A stretch of 64,000 nucleotides of DNA from Bacillus massilinigeriensis (GCF_900117315.1 NZ_LT630337.1:2861601-2925600), one strand, 5' to 3'; shown: positions 44,227-54,548, numbered from the stretch's first letter. Numbers and translations: made by a program. The notes: generated by a model not told the origin, from the letters alone.

Positions 44227-45759
44227 TTATTCATTTACCTTTTGTAAAAGTTCTTTATATTCAGCTTTGTTTGGCTCAATCCTCACTGCTTGATTGGCGT
44301 GTTCCTTTGCCTTTTCTAATTCATGTTTATTCAGATATATTAATGCCAAATTAACATGAGCTTCATCCATATTCGGATCCAGTTCAAGGACGCGCAATAA
44401 GTGTTTCTCAGCTTTATTGATTTGATTCATCTTGATTTCTGCATAAGAAAGGAGAAAATAACTTTCAGCTGAATCGGGGTGATCCTCTACATAGCCTTCT
44501 AATACTTTACTTGCCTTATCCCATTGCTCGGATTGAATATAATCCTGGGCAATAAATAGGGTGGATTGTTCATTTAATAATTTTGAGCCGTGGTGGAAAC
44601 CATAGTATAACAACCCTACTGAAAGTGAAGCTGTTACAACTAAAAATAGGATTTGTTGAAGCATTTTTTTCTGTTTTGGAAAATGAAGAACTCCTGTTGC
44701 CAAAAATCCTCCGATTAATCCGCCAATATGCCCAGCATTATCAATCCCTTCCATGGAAAATCCAAAGGCTAAGTTAATGGCAAGTACAACAAAAATATTC
44801 AATCCCATCGTTCTCATAAATAGTTTTGGATATATTAGACCAAAGTAAAGGAGAGCCCCAAAGCAACCAAAAATTGCTCCACTTGCCCCAGCAGATAAAT
44901 TTTGACTAAAGAGAAAGCTGGCTAATGATCCTCCAAAACCGGCAATTAAATAAATGAGAATAAATCGAATACGACCAAATATTTTTTCCACGGTGATTCC
45001 TAAATAGTACAAAGCTAATGTGTTCATAGCTAGATGAAGAATTCCGATATGTAAAAAAATAGGTGTGATAAATCTCCACCATTCTCCTTCAAGGATTAAT
45101 GGGTTAAATTTTGCGCCAAATTTAATTAAGGTCTCTGTGTTCGTGCTCCCTCCACTGACCTCGAGTAATAAGAAGACGATTAATTGAATGGCAATAAAGA
45201 AATAAGTGAAAAACGGTTTTCCGTATTCAAACATAGATTTTTCAGCTTTAATTTTATCAACAGCAGTGGTTAATGCTTCATGCTTTAATCTTTCAGTTTC
45301 TTGATCAATATTTTCCTCTGGAATTGAAAAAGAGATTGTATCTTGAAATAGGTCACTGACCTTCTCCATAGATAAAGGTAGATTTTCCCTTTCAAAGATG
45401 ACTGAGTTTACTTTCGTCTTGCTTGTTTGAGGGTTTATAAAAGGCTTCTCAATCCGATAATGGTAATCATCTACAGGGGGATAGGCTGTAAAATATAGGT
45501 TTAAAACATTTAATTCCCCTTTTCCCAATTGCTTTCGAATCCGTTCACCATTATGAGAGGTTAATTCAATATCCCTTTGCAGCCAATTGCTCCAATCCAA
45601 ATTACGGCATAATAAACGAATCACTCGTACATTTTTATTTTCCATTTTTTCTAACCATAGCTCATTTTGATCTTTTGATAACTGAATAATCCTATATTCC
45701 TGAACAGCAATAAAGTAGTGTGCTAATCTCCAGAATAAATATAACTCTTGTGTGTTCAA
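44227..45759 (-). CDS. gluP: Rhomboid intramembrane protease GluP with TPR repeats
   Basis: GluP (YqgP) is a rhomboid serine protease of the membrane; in B. subtilis it cooperates with FtsH to remove the magnesium transporter MgtE under stress. Features are an N-terminal soluble domain (about 1-165), six to seven membrane segments with HLAMNTLALYYLG, the catalytic Ser in AGASGAIFGCFG and the His in NAGHIGGLIGG, and two to three C-terminal tetratricopeptide repeats (ESYFLLSYAEIKMNQINKAEKHL). I chose TTG at 45759 with AGGGGG upstream, giving 510 residues against 507 in B. subtilis. Confidence 0.93.
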   Translation of the reverse strand: MNTQELYLFWRLAHYFIAVQEYRIIQLSKDQNELWLEKMENKNVRVIRLLCRNLDWSNWLQRDIELTSHNGERIRKQLGKGELNVLNLYFTAYPPVDDYHYRIEKPFINPQTSKTKVNSVIFERENLPLSMEKVSDLFQDTISFSIPEENIDQETERLKHEALTTAVDKIKAEKSMFEYGKPFFTYFFIAIQLIVFLLLEVSGGSTNTETLIKFGAKFNPLILEGEWWRFITPIFLHIGILHLAMNTLALYYLGITVEKIFGRIRFILIYLIAGFGGSLASFLFSQNLSAGASGAIFGCFGALLYFGLIYPKLFMRTMGLNIFVVLAINLAFGFSMEGIDNAGHIGGLIGGFLATGVLHFPKQKKMLQQILFLVVTASLSVGLLYYGFHHGSKLLNEQSTLFIAQDYIQSEQWDKASKVLEGYVEDHPDSAESYFLLSYAEIKMNQINKAEKHLLRVLELDPNMDEAHVNLALIYLNKHELEKAKEHANQAVRIEPNKAEYKELLQKVNE

Positions 45760-46046
45760 ATTTCCCCCTACTTTCAATTCCTTTTTACCGACTTTAATAT
45801 AAATTATGTATTCATTAAAAATGATAACAAATACTTCATTTATTTTGGATAGAAGTTTTAATTGTATTATTATTCTCCTCATTTTTTCAATATCAATTTC
45901 TTCATTATCATAACCTTTTTATTAAAAAAAGGAAAAATTATTCCCTTTGTCAAAAATAAAAGGACACTGAATTACAACGTTTAAAGCATAGCTACCTTAA
46001 TCGATAGCTTGCTGTCATTCGTTTGTAATCAGGTCCTAATAAGTGA

Positions 46047-46241
46047 TTAACTTAAATTAGGCTGGCTTGAAAAAAGGGTGCCCATCATTTTATTTCTTAT
46101 TCCTGGAATTTTCATGATGGAAGAAACAAGAAATTTTCGAATCAGAGGTTTTGCAAAAATATTATTCATTAGCTTATAACGATTTTGAAATAAATAATAT
46201 CCCCCGACTCCTATTAACAGAATAGAAAAAACTCGTGACAT
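46047..46241 (-). CDS. yqgO: YqgO-like small membrane protein
   Basis: This 64-residue protein has an N-terminal hydrophobic segment (FSILLIGVGGYYLF), then a basic amphipathic region (NRYKLMNNIFAKPLIRKFLVSSIMKIPGIRNKMMG). By position after gluP and by character it resembles B. subtilis YqgO, function unknown. The ATG is preceded by AGGGAGG. About 285 bases upstream are empty of clear genes. Confidence 0.72.
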   Translation of the reverse strand: MSRVFSILLIGVGGYYLFQNRYKLMNNIFAKPLIRKFLVSSIMKIPGIRNKMMGTLFSSQPNLS

Positions 46242-46327
46242 TCTGAATCCTCCCTTCTAATACATAGTATTGTTTGAGAGATAATGCATTATTTGCAGAC
46301 TGTGATTGTAAATTTTTCCCTTTAAAC

Positions 46328-47278
<951 letters not shown>

Positions 47279-47369
47279 TCATGTATCCTCCTTATCGATT
47301 ACCTCAATAGTAGTATGACTCTTTATGAAATAATCATGAGAAGGAATCCATAAAAAAGCATAAAAGTCT

Positions 47370-48152
47370 CTATATTTTATAAAAGAGATAGGTAAAAAAT
47401 GCAGCTGCAAAGCTCGCAAGAAAATTCACCATATCATTATTTAACCATGTGAACCCCTCTTCAATCCTTGTTTTCTTACCACAATGGACAGTCTTTTCCG
47501 TACTCAGTCCACATTGTATACAAGAATACCGTGCCTGAAAAAATGCTCCAAGTATCGTATCAATAACATTTCCAAGGAACCCAAAGATTAGGATAACACT
47601 TGCTGTCAACACAGTTAAATGGAACAAAAGATAGGAAATAACCGCTATTAATAAGGCACCACAAAAGGCAGCAAAGGTCCCTAACATGCTTACTGCTCCT
47701 GAAGTTCCTGGTTCCACTTTTCTAAAATTTCTTACGTAAATCGGTGAATTTCGACTCAGAGAACCAATTTCTGAAGCCCATGTATCCGAATTAGAACAAG
47801 CTATTGCACTACAATAGACGATAATCCACAATGGATCTTTCGAAACAATATATATCAGACAGGCAAGAGAAGCCATACCACCATTTGCAAATACCTGTAG
47901 CATATCCCTTCGCGAACCCTTTGCATGCTTTTCTTCAATCTTATTTTTTTGCATTCGTTTATATTTTGACCAGACACTTGAGCTAATAAAAAAGACTCCC
48001 ATTAATATGAAGCCCTTAATCCCGATACTAAAATAAACAATGAATCCTACGATCATCGCTGCAAACATCCCTGATTTAGTCAATAAACGCGCACTATATC
48101 CACCAAATGCCATCAACATAATAATTAGAGTGGGAAGAATGAACTTAATCAT
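47370..48152 (-). CDS. DUF92 family membrane protein
   Basis: This 260-residue membrane protein belongs to DUF92 (TIGR00297). Plant members include phytyl-phosphate kinase VTE6, but bacterial roles are unproven. Visible are six or so membrane segments and the family blocks AIACSNSDTWASEIGSLS and TSGAVSMLGTFAAFCGALL. FGFLGNVIDTILGAFFQARYSC lies towards the end with a CIQCGLSTEKTVHCG cysteine cluster. It ends 91 bases before ldh and starts three bases after yqgN, suggesting an operon yqgN-DUF92-ldh. Confidence 0.85.
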   Translation of the reverse strand: MIKFILPTLIIMLMAFGGYSARLLTKSGMFAAMIVGFIVYFSIGIKGFILMGVFFISSSVWSKYKRMQKNKIEEKHAKGSRRDMLQVFANGGMASLACLIYIVSKDPLWIIVYCSAIACSNSDTWASEIGSLSRNSPIYVRNFRKVEPGTSGAVSMLGTFAAFCGALLIAVISYLLFHLTVLTASVILIFGFLGNVIDTILGAFFQARYSCIQCGLSTEKTVHCGKKTRIEEGFTWLNNDMVNFLASFAAAFFTYLFYKI

Positions 48153-48155
48153 TTA

Positions 48156-48713
48156 TTATATTTTCCCTCTTTCGGAAATTATTTTTTTTATTTTTATATC
48201 ATGTTTTTCCATAGGAATGGCTGCCACGATTTGCTCCTCAAACGCAAGGGACAAGGTAGGCCCATGATAATCATGAAGATAACGATCATAATAGCCACCA
48301 CCAAATCCAAGCCTACTTCCATCTGAAGTAAATCCAAGACCAGGTACAATTAATAAATCAATCTTATCCATGTCCATTGCTCTGGTTTCTTCTTCTTTTG
48401 GTTCTTGCAGACCATAATAGACGGTTTCTAGCTGATTAAATGAATCAATCAAGCGGAAAACCATTTTTCTTTCTTTCGGATAACATTTTGGGACGACGAT
48501 TTGTTTCCCTTCTTCCCATCCCTTTTTAATAATATTGTATGTATCCACTTCTGGTGCCCTAGAAATCGTCATTCCTATTGTGTGTGCATTCTTCCAACCA
48601 TCATCATGAAAAAGATGATTGGCAATCTGACTAGATTTCTTTTCATATAATGGCTTAGGAATTTTAGATAGCCTACTTTGAATTTCTTTGCGCAAATGCT
48701 TCTTATCTAACAC
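48156..48713 (-). CDS. yqgN: 5-formyltetrahydrofolate cyclo-ligase
   Basis: This enzyme uses ATP to convert 5-formyltetrahydrofolate to 5,10-methenyltetrahydrofolate, returning it to the folate pool. The 185-residue protein has the family core DLLIVPGLGFTSDGSRLGFGGGYYDRYL near residue 115-142 and TIGMTISRAPEVDTYNII near 45. I chose GTG at 48713 after GGGGTG; a longer in-frame reading to 48743 passes that site. It precedes the DUF92 gene by three bases. Confidence 0.92.
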   Translation of the reverse strand: MLDKKHLRKEIQSRLSKIPKPLYEKKSSQIANHLFHDDGWKNAHTIGMTISRAPEVDTYNIIKKGWEEGKQIVVPKCYPKERKMVFRLIDSFNQLETVYYGLQEPKEEETRAMDMDKIDLLIVPGLGFTSDGSRLGFGGGYYDRYLHDYHGPTLSLAFEEQIVAAIPMEKHDIKIKKIISERGKI

Positions 48714-48754
48714 CATCTCACCCCATTTTGCAAAAAATCCCAATTTTTATGTAT

Positions 48755-48782
48755 AAAAAAAACAGTAGGAAGAATCCCACTG
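48755..48782 (-). terminator. Terminator after rpmG
   Basis: On the minus strand CAGTGGGA pairs with TCCTACTG (one G-U pair), followed by eight T. It begins two bases past the rpmG stop. Confidence 0.9.
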
Positions 48783-48783
48783 C

Positions 48784-48933
48784 TTATTTTGTTTCACGAT
48801 GTACGGTAGAACGTTTTTCTCTTGGGCAGTATTTCTTTAGCTCAAGACGATCTGGATTATTTCGTTTATTTTTTTTAGAAATATAGTTACGATCTCCACA
48901 CTCAGTGCAAGCTAACGTAATATTCACACGCAT
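48784..48933 (-). CDS. rpmG: 50S ribosomal protein L33
   Basis: L33 is a small protein of the large ribosomal subunit near the E site. The 49-residue product begins [17 protein letters not shown] and ends STVHRETK. Three Cys are present (Cys9, Cys12 and one at KKYCPREK); the fourth Cys of the zinc-binding form is replaced, so zinc binding is doubtful. GGAGGG lies upstream of the ATG at 48933. The place upstream of yqgN matches B. subtilis rpmGA. Confidence 0.96.
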   Translation of the reverse strand: MRVNITLACTECGDRNYISKKNKRNNPDRLELKKYCPREKRSTVHRETK

Positions 48934-48997
48934 GTAATTTCCCTCCAAACTATTGGTTCACTAGTTCGTTCATACGACTTTTCTATAATATCATTTT

Positions 48998-49618
48998 TCA
49001 ATTAGAAATGCTAGTCCGTTTTTTTAAGAAAGCCTTATTTAATCTTTCTAATTTCAATTTTTTATCATCCATTATTACCCATGAGCTTCCTTTAATAGTT
49101 TTATTAGGAGGAATAATTGTTTCTAATGAAAAAATACTTACAGCTGCTCCCTTAGTCATTGGATTGTATTTTAATACCCCTTTTTCAAGATTGCTCCAAA
49201 TAAGGTCATTATAGAAGTTCCAATATGGTTGGACCGTTCTCTGACCTTCTGCATTTCCATTAATTTGACCATTCACCAAATAAACCCTATTATTTGCGAG
49301 ATGATAAATGACATTTTCAGATGGTGAGATAAATGAAAAATGATCCCTTGTTGCTTCTTGATGTTGATGCATAAATAGTAACAATGCCCTACGATCAACC
49401 GAGGAATGATTAGTCAGGTAGATCTCAAAGAAATGAATTTTTGAATGAATATTTTCCTTTTTCAACTGAATTGACATAGATTCATCTATTAAGAGCTTTT
49501 CTGTACCCGTTTTCAGCCAAAAGGCTTTTCCGTCTATCCATAATCCAGCCGTTGTTATTAATTCATTTTTTAAAACAGAGGAATCTACAGTTTTTTTCAT
49601 ATACACATCAGTACCCAT
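48998..49618 (-). CDS. Protein of unknown function
   Basis: I do not recognise this 206-residue protein. It has no membrane segment or signal peptide. It looks beta-rich, with LWIDGKAFWLKTGTEKLLID, IHFFEIYLTNHSSVDRRALL, FSFISPSENVIYHLANN and a basic C-terminus (LERLNKAFLKKRTSISN). The ATG at 49618 is chosen for GAAGGTG eight bases upstream; an in-frame reading to 49687 is longer but lacks one. It is a lone gene between rpmG and a 450-base gap, absent from the B. subtilis order as I know it. Confidence 0.6.
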   Translation of the reverse strand: MGTDVYMKKTVDSSVLKNELITTAGLWIDGKAFWLKTGTEKLLIDESMSIQLKKENIHSKIHFFEIYLTNHSSVDRRALLLFMHQHQEATRDHFSFISPSENVIYHLANNRVYLVNGQINGNAEGQRTVQPYWNFYNDLIWSNLEKGVLKYNPMTKGAAVSIFSLETIIPPNKTIKGSSWVIMDDKKLKLERLNKAFLKKRTSISN

Positions 49619-50074
49619 TAAAAATTCACCTTCTTTTTCATTGTATTTATTTCCCATATATTCAAAACAATATAGTAAAGCTTTCAATTCATTCCCTTTT
49701 TTGAAATCATTATTTTTAAAAATTAACTTCTAATATATGTTCACAACAACCTAATTATTACCATTCCTATAATTTTATGTTAGCATTGAAGCGATCAAGT
49801 CACAATAAACGCATTTTGTCGTAAACTGTAAATGTTGTTTTAACCTAATGGTCTCAAGTGAAAATATTTTCCATGAAGTTTCACAAACAAATGAAATACC
49901 TTGTTTCGACAGGGTTAGTGGATTTTTCCTATCAATGAAACGACAAGATTAAATCATTTTTTGACTAAGACTTTGTAATTATCGAAATTTGTCGATTAAC
50001 ATGTTAAAATATTTCTGTCCATTTTTTTCCGGATAAGCGTTTCATGATATCGATGACATGAGGGTGAATTGTAC
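49619..50074. other. Gap with divergent promoters before yqzD
   Basis: About 455 bases without a gene. The right part must hold the yqzD promoter, with GAGGGTG directly before the start. ATCGAAATTTGTCGAT (49981-49996) is a 5+6+5 inverted repeat, and its AAATTTGTCGATT also occurs in the pstS upstream region. I see no tRNA, terminator or structured RNA. Confidence 0.5.
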
Positions 50075-50464
50075 ATGCAATTTCTATTTATTGGGCTTCT
50101 TGCATTTTCTGTACTATTGTTTATTATTTCTATATTTGCAAAAGATCCTGTTAAAGCTCTTCGAGAGGAAATAGACCAGCTTTCCATGCAGCAGCTGCAA
50201 GAGCTTTATCAAATTAAGAAGAAAATGAAGGTTTTAGAGGAAGAATTATTAGTTTCTGAAGGTGAGATGTCATCCATTGCAAGCCCAGGCTCATCAGTTC
50301 AGTCTTTTTCTAATGGAAAGAAACAAATACACGAAATAATTAAGAACCAAGTAATCTCCTTAGCAGGACAAGGCCTATCTATTGATCAAATTTCAAAACA
50401 ATCGTCCCTTTCTAAAGAGGATGTACAGGCAATTATTCAAGAATATATGGGAAGGGGAAATTAA
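50075..50464 (+). CDS. yqzD: YqzD-like membrane-anchored protein
   Basis: The 129-residue protein has an N-terminal membrane segment (about residues 2-20), then a coiled-coil stretch (VKALREEIDQLSMQQLQELYQIKKKMKVLEEE in part) and a C-terminal helix-turn-helix-like tail (SLAGQGLSIDQISKQSSLSKEDVQAII) like that of DUF2802/resolvase-type motifs. Position beside a YceG-like gene next to the pst operon fits B. subtilis yqzD. Function unknown. The ATG at 50075 follows GAGGGTG by eight bases. Its stop overlaps the next start. Confidence 0.75.
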   Translation: MQFLFIGLLAFSVLLFIISIFAKDPVKALREEIDQLSMQQLQELYQIKKKMKVLEEELLVSEGEMSSIASPGSSVQSFSNGKKQIHEIIKNQVISLAGQGLSIDQISKQSSLSKEDVQAIIQEYMGRGN

Positions 50465-50976
50465 TGATGAGTAAGCGTACATTAATGGCCTTTTCCTTTG
50501 GTATTTTCTTTACCGTTTCCATAATTGGAACCTATTATTATGCCTTTTCAGATGAAAATGAAACGATAAGTCAAAAGGAAGCAAAGGATTTATTAAAGGA
50601 AAAAAATTATGTCATCCTAACAAAGAGTAAATATAACGAATTAATTGAGGGCAAATCAGATGCAACAAAAAATCAAGGAAAAAAGGAAACAATCAAAGAG
50701 GAGAAATCCACGCCAGAAAAGGAAGTAGTACCACAAAAGGAATCTGTGGTTAAAAAAAATGAAGATGTGATATCCTACCAATTACAAATAACTAGTGGAA
50801 TGACTTCGGAAGGAATTGCTGAAGTTCTTGAAAGACAAGGAATAATTAAGGATCATAGTGAGCTTTCTGCATTCCTAGATAACAATGGATATAGTACGAA
50901 GATTCAGCTCGGTGAGTTTACCGTGACAAGTGAAATGGGTTTTGAGCAAATAGCAAGGATTATTACAAAGAGCTAA
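50464..50976 (+). CDS. yqzC: YqzC-like membrane protein with YceG-like C-terminus
   Basis: The 170-residue protein has one membrane segment (about residues 8-27), a Lys/Glu-rich linker (ENVTKNQ-type, residues 60-105), and a C-terminal domain like the N-terminal LysM-like part of MltG/YceG (ITSGMTSEGIAEVLERQGII and EFTVTSEMGFEQIARIIT). The catalytic transglycosylase part is absent, so it is probably a cell-wall-binding accessory. It overlaps yqzD by one base, with a second ATG at 50467. The stop is in the terminator. Confidence 0.82.
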   Translation: MMSKRTLMAFSFGIFFTVSIIGTYYYAFSDENETISQKEAKDLLKEKNYVILTKSKYNELIEGKSDATKNQGKKETIKEEKSTPEKEVVPQKESVVKKNEDVISYQLQITSGMTSEGIAEVLERQGIIKDHSELSAFLDNNGYSTKIQLGEFTVTSEMGFEQIARIITKS

Positions 50977-51001
50977 AGGAAATGAAACTCCTTTAGCTCT
51001 T
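50968..51001 (+). terminator. Terminator after yqzC
   Basis: AAGAGCTAAAGGA and its complement form a perfect 13-base stem with an eight-base loop, followed by GTTCTTGTTT. It overlaps the yqzC stop and may also act on the convergent phoU transcript. Confidence 0.75.
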
Positions 51002-51090
51002 GTTCTTGTTTATTGAGATTTAAGTTTCTCGTTTGTATTAATTTTTCTTTTCTAGCTACAACAGATTGTAAAATACTTTCGATCGTTGTA

Positions 51091-51750
51091 CTAATTGTTT
51101 ATTTCATAATGTTTTCCTTTTACAAGATAAAACACACTTTCTGCAATATTGGTTGTATGATCAGCCGCTCTTTCTAAATATCGACAAACAAATGAGAGCT
51201 GGGTTATCTGTGATAGCAATTCTGGTCTACTTTGGTTGATTTGTAATAGTTGACGAATGGTTTGCCCATAGAATGAATCGACCACATCATCCATATCTAA
51301 AACTGTATGAGCCTTATCAACATCTTCCTCATTAAAAGCCTCTAAGGATAACTCAATCATTTCCGAAGTCCTCTCAAACATCTCTCGAATTTGAGCCATT
51401 GATCCAACATGCTCTTCCTTCCCAATCCGAATGGTGGACTTTGCAATATTTACTGCAAAATCAGCTATCCTTTCCAAATCGGCTGCAATTTTAATAGCTA
51501 CGATAATTCTTCGTAAATCAATGGCTACAGGCTGTTGTTTAGCAATTAATAATATACTAAAATCATTTATTTCCTCATAGAGCACATCCGCTTTCGTATC
51601 ATTATCTAAAATCTCAAGAGCCCTATCAATATTTTTCGATTCAAGGGTTTCTATTGAACATCTTAAGGCATCATTCGCGAATTTACCAAGCTCTGTTAAT
51701 TTATTCCTCAATTCATTCATATCATAGTGAAATTTTTCTCTTACAACCAT
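51091..51750 (-). CDS. phoU: Phosphate signalling protein PhoU
   Basis: PhoU is a cytoplasmic protein made of two three-helix bundles that links PstSCAB transport to phosphate signalling. The 219-residue protein shows the repeat blocks DNDTKADVLYEEINDFSILLIAKQQPVAIDLRRII and MDDVVDSFYGQTIRQLL with SFVCRYLERAADHTTNIAES near the end; metal-binding E/D-rich motifs (ADLERIADFAVNIAKS) are visible. B. subtilis lacks phoU in its pst operon. It follows pstB by about 50 bases and is last in the operon. Confidence 0.95.
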   Translation of the reverse strand: MVVREKFHYDMNELRNKLTELGKFANDALRCSIETLESKNIDRALEILDNDTKADVLYEEINDFSILLIAKQQPVAIDLRRIIVAIKIAADLERIADFAVNIAKSTIRIGKEEHVGSMAQIREMFERTSEMIELSLEAFNEEDVDKAHTVLDMDDVVDSFYGQTIRQLLQINQSRPELLSQITQLSFVCRYLERAADHTTNIAESVFYLVKGKHYEINN

Positions 51751-51799
51751 TATATTCTCCCCTCATATCAACCAAATTAGTTCATTAAAGGATATTTTC

Positions 51800-52624
51800 T
51801 TATCCAAAACGACCTGTGATATAATCTTCAGTTCTCTTGTCCTTTGGATTCGAAAAAATCTTGTCTGTATGTGAAAACTCAATCACTTCACCATTTAAGA
51901 AGAAGGCAGTTTTATCTGAGATTCTTGCCGCTTGCTGCATATTATGAGTAACAATGATTATACTAAATTCCTTCTTTAATTCCTGAACAAGCTCCTCAAT
52001 TTTCAAGGTTGAAATAGGGTCAAGAGCAGATGTTGGCTCATCCATCAGAATTACATCCGGTTCAATAGCCAAGCAGCGTGCAATACAAAGCCTTTGTTGC
52101 TGACCCCCAGATAATCCATAGGCATTTTCATGTAAACGATCCTTCACTTCCTCCCAAATTGCAGCACCTTTTAGGCTTTTTTCTACAATTTGATCCAGTA
52201 CTTTCCGATCTCGAATGCCATGAATTTTTGGTCCATATGCCACATTTTCATAGATTGATTTAGGAAAAGGGTTTGGTTTTTGAAATACCATTCCTACTTT
52301 TGTTCTCAGTACTTCTACTCCATATGATTTATCAAAAATATTTCTTCCACGATAGGATATTTCGCCAGAGGTTTTAACATTTGGAACTAATTCAATCATT
52401 CTATTCAATACTTTAATATAGGTTGATTTCCCACAGCCTGAAGGACCAATTATTGCGGTTACCTCGTTTTCTACGACATCTAAATCTATATTTTTTAGGG
52501 CATGATTATCCCCATACCAAAGGTTCAACTGTTTTGTTTGATAGACAATTGCCTTTTGCTCCTCACCTTTAACCATAGCTTCTCTATCTATAGGAAAAAG
52601 CCTTTTCTCAATTGTAGCGTTCAT
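51800..52624 (-). CDS. pstB: Phosphate ABC transporter ATP-binding protein PstB
   Basis: PstB hydrolyses ATP to drive phosphate import through PstC-PstA. Walker A is [18 protein letters not shown] near residue 55, the signature [18 protein letters not shown] near 165 and Walker [14 protein letters not shown] near 185; the switch His is in [11 protein letters not shown]. The ATG at 52624 is chosen for AAGGGGG upstream, giving 274 residues. Only one pstB copy is here, whereas B. subtilis has pstBA and pstBB. Confidence 0.96.
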   Translation of the reverse strand: MNATIEKRLFPIDREAMVKGEEQKAIVYQTKQLNLWYGDNHALKNIDLDVVENEVTAIIGPSGCGKSTYIKVLNRMIELVPNVKTSGEISYRGRNIFDKSYGVEVLRTKVGMVFQKPNPFPKSIYENVAYGPKIHGIRDRKVLDQIVEKSLKGAAIWEEVKDRLHENAYGLSGGQQQRLCIARCLAIEPDVILMDEPTSALDPISTLKIEELVQELKKEFSIIIVTHNMQQAARISDKTAFFLNGEVIEFSHTDKIFSNPKDKRTEDYITGRFG

Positions 52625-52653
52625 CCTAAAAGCCCCCTTCAGGTTCAATGATT

Positions 52654-53532
52654 TTAGTATCTCTTTTGAAACTTATTGCGAATTATTACGGCAATGGAGT
52701 TCATAATGACTAAAAGTACAAGTAAAACGATAATTCCGGCAGCAGCTAACTCCTGAAATTCGACTTGTGGTCGACCTGTCCAGTTATAAATCTGCATTGG
52801 TAGAACCGTAAATGTATCAAAAACGGTTTTTGGTAAAAAGGCTAAGAATAATGGTAACCCTAATACGACAAGTGGTGCGGTTTCACCAATGGCTCGGGAG
52901 AGAGCAAGAATTCCCCCAGTTAGAATTCCAGGGATAGCCGCTGGCAAAACAACACGCCTAATGGTCTGCCATTTGGTTGCTCCCATCCCATAGGAGGCTT
53001 CCCTCATTTCTTTCGGAATCGCACGAATAGCCTCCTGCGAGGAAACAATGATGACTGGTAATACTAACAAGCTCATCGTTAATCCTGCTGAAATCACACT
53101 GCTACCAAAAGCAAATAACTTTACGAATATTGTTAAACCTAATAATCCAAATACAATAGATGGAACACCTGCAAGGTTTGTAATATTGACCAAAATGAAT
53201 TCAGTGAATTTATTTTTCTTTGCGTATTCTTCAAGATATATGGCAGTACCTACACCTAATATTAAAGAAGTTGGAGTAACTACAGCCATAAGCCAAACGG
53301 TTCCAATTAAAGCAGTTTTTACACCTGCTAATTCCGGTTTCCTAGAAGGGAGGCTCTGTAAAAATTGTAAATCCAAATAGTTATATCCTTGAGTGAATAC
53401 CCGATACAATAAAACACCTAATATAAAGAGACCAAATAAAGTAGATGCAAAAAAGATCGTCTTAAATAATCGATTTGAAACTAGTCTTCTTTTCATCCGT
53501 TTTACAACTATTGTTTGATCAATGAATTTCAT
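52654..53532 (-). CDS. pstA: Phosphate ABC transporter permease PstA
   Basis: PstA is one of the two membrane channel subunits of the phosphate importer. The 292-residue protein has six membrane segments (first at about residues 22-45) and the ABC permease EAA loop [20 protein letters not shown] near residue 190, which contacts Pst[17 protein letters not shown] follows it, a typical Pst block. The start overlaps the pstC stop by one base. Confidence 0.95.
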   Translation of the reverse strand: MKFIDQTIVVKRMKRRLVSNRLFKTIFFASTLFGLFILGVLLYRVFTQGYNYLDLQFLQSLPSRKPELAGVKTALIGTVWLMAVVTPTSLILGVGTAIYLEEYAKKNKFTEFILVNITNLAGVPSIVFGLLGLTIFVKLFAFGSSVISAGLTMSLLVLPVIIVSSQEAIRAIPKEMREASYGMGATKWQTIRRVVLPAAIPGILTGGILALSRAIGETAPLVVLGLPLFLAFLPKTVFDTFTVLPMQIYNWTGRPQVEFQELAAAGIIVLLVLLVIMNSIAVIIRNKFQKRY

Positions 53533-54470
53533 TAATATTCCTCCCTAAACTTACGAGAGATAAACTGAGCAAAGAGATTCATAACAAGAGTAAAGAGGAA
53601 AAGGGTAAATCCTACTGCATAGATACTGTAATATATAGTCGATCCATATCCTGCATCACCAGCACTAACCTGAACAATATAAGCAGTCATTGTTTGTATA
53701 GAACTTGTTACGTTAAGGTCTAAATTTGGTGTGGCCCCACCTGCAACTGCTACAATCATGGTCTCCCCTATGGCACGTGAAATCCCTAATACAATTGAGG
53801 CGATAATTCCTGACATTGCAGCGGGAACAACGACCTTTAATGCCACCTCAAACTTAGTAGAACCGAGTGCGAGAGCCCCTTGACGCATCGAATAAGGGAC
53901 AGCTGACAATGCATCCTCAGAAAGAGAGGCAATCATAGGTATGATCATTACCCCCATGACAATTCCTGGACTTAGCGCGTTAAAGATCTCTAAACTGGGA
54001 ATGGCTTTTTGAAGGAGAGGTGTGACAAATGTTAAAGCAAAAAATCCGTAAACAATCGTTGGAATTCCCGCTAAAACCTCCAATATCGGCTTTATGACTC
54101 TTCTTGTTCGGTCCGATGCATATTCACTCAAATATATAGCTGAAGCAAGTCCTATTGGAACAGCAACAATAATTGAAATCAATGTTACCTTTACCGTACC
54201 AGATACTAATGGAAGGATACCAAAGGATCCTTCTGTTTCGGAAAAAGGATACCATTTTTTGGCTGTCAAGAATTCTTTCATTGAAACTTGATCAAAAAAC
54301 GTAAAGGTTTCAACTATGAGAGTAAAGACAATCCCTAGTGTCGTTAAGACTGAAACAATGGCAGTTAATAATAAGAAGACGGGAATGATTTTCTCTAGTC
54401 TTTTTTTTCTATTTTTCTGTTGTTTTTCCGCTATCATTTCCTGTATAGAAAAGGATTTTGCGTGATCCAT
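53532..54470 (-). CDS. pstC: Phosphate ABC transporter permease PstC
   Basis: PstC is the other channel subunit of the phosphate importer. It has six membrane segments, the first at about residues 30-52, and the EAA loop VPYSMRQGALALGSTKFEVA near residue 210, then GISRAIGETMIVAVAGG. PILEVLAGIPTIVYGFFALT near 135 is highly conserved. I chose ATG 54470, seven bases after GGGGGC, giving 312 residues. A strong hairpin lies between it and pstS. Confidence 0.95.
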   Translation of the reverse strand: MDHAKSFSIQEMIAEKQQKNRKKRLEKIIPVFLLLTAIVSVLTTLGIVFTLIVETFTFFDQVSMKEFLTAKKWYPFSETEGSFGILPLVSGTVKVTLISIIVAVPIGLASAIYLSEYASDRTRRVIKPILEVLAGIPTIVYGFFALTFVTPLLQKAIPSLEIFNALSPGIVMGVMIIPMIASLSEDALSAVPYSMRQGALALGSTKFEVALKVVVPAAMSGIIASIVLGISRAIGETMIVAVAGGATPNLDLNVTSSIQTMTAYIVQVSAGDAGYGSTIYYSIYAVGFTLFLFTLVMNLFAQFISRKFREEY

Positions 54471-54491
54471 CTTGAATGCCCCCAATCATCC

Positions 54492-54535
54492 ATAAGAAGA
54501 ATGAGAAGCTTGTCTTTGCCTCTCATTCTTCTTAT
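54492..54535 (-). other. Intercistronic hairpin between pstS and pstC
   Basis: A perfect 15-base stem (54492-54506 with 54521-54535, loop 14) lies between the pstS stop and the pstC start. On the minus strand no T run follows, so it is not a standard terminator. In B. subtilis the pst mRNA is processed between pstS and pstC and a stem-loop protects the pstS part; this hairpin is well placed for the same role. Confidence 0.75.
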
Positions 54536-54548
54536 TTTTCTATCCAAA

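Noticed and set aside
47300-47345. Rex operator upstream of ldh
   Set aside because: Only ATGA-N5-TCAT is visible, not the TTGTGAA-N-TTCACAA type of site.
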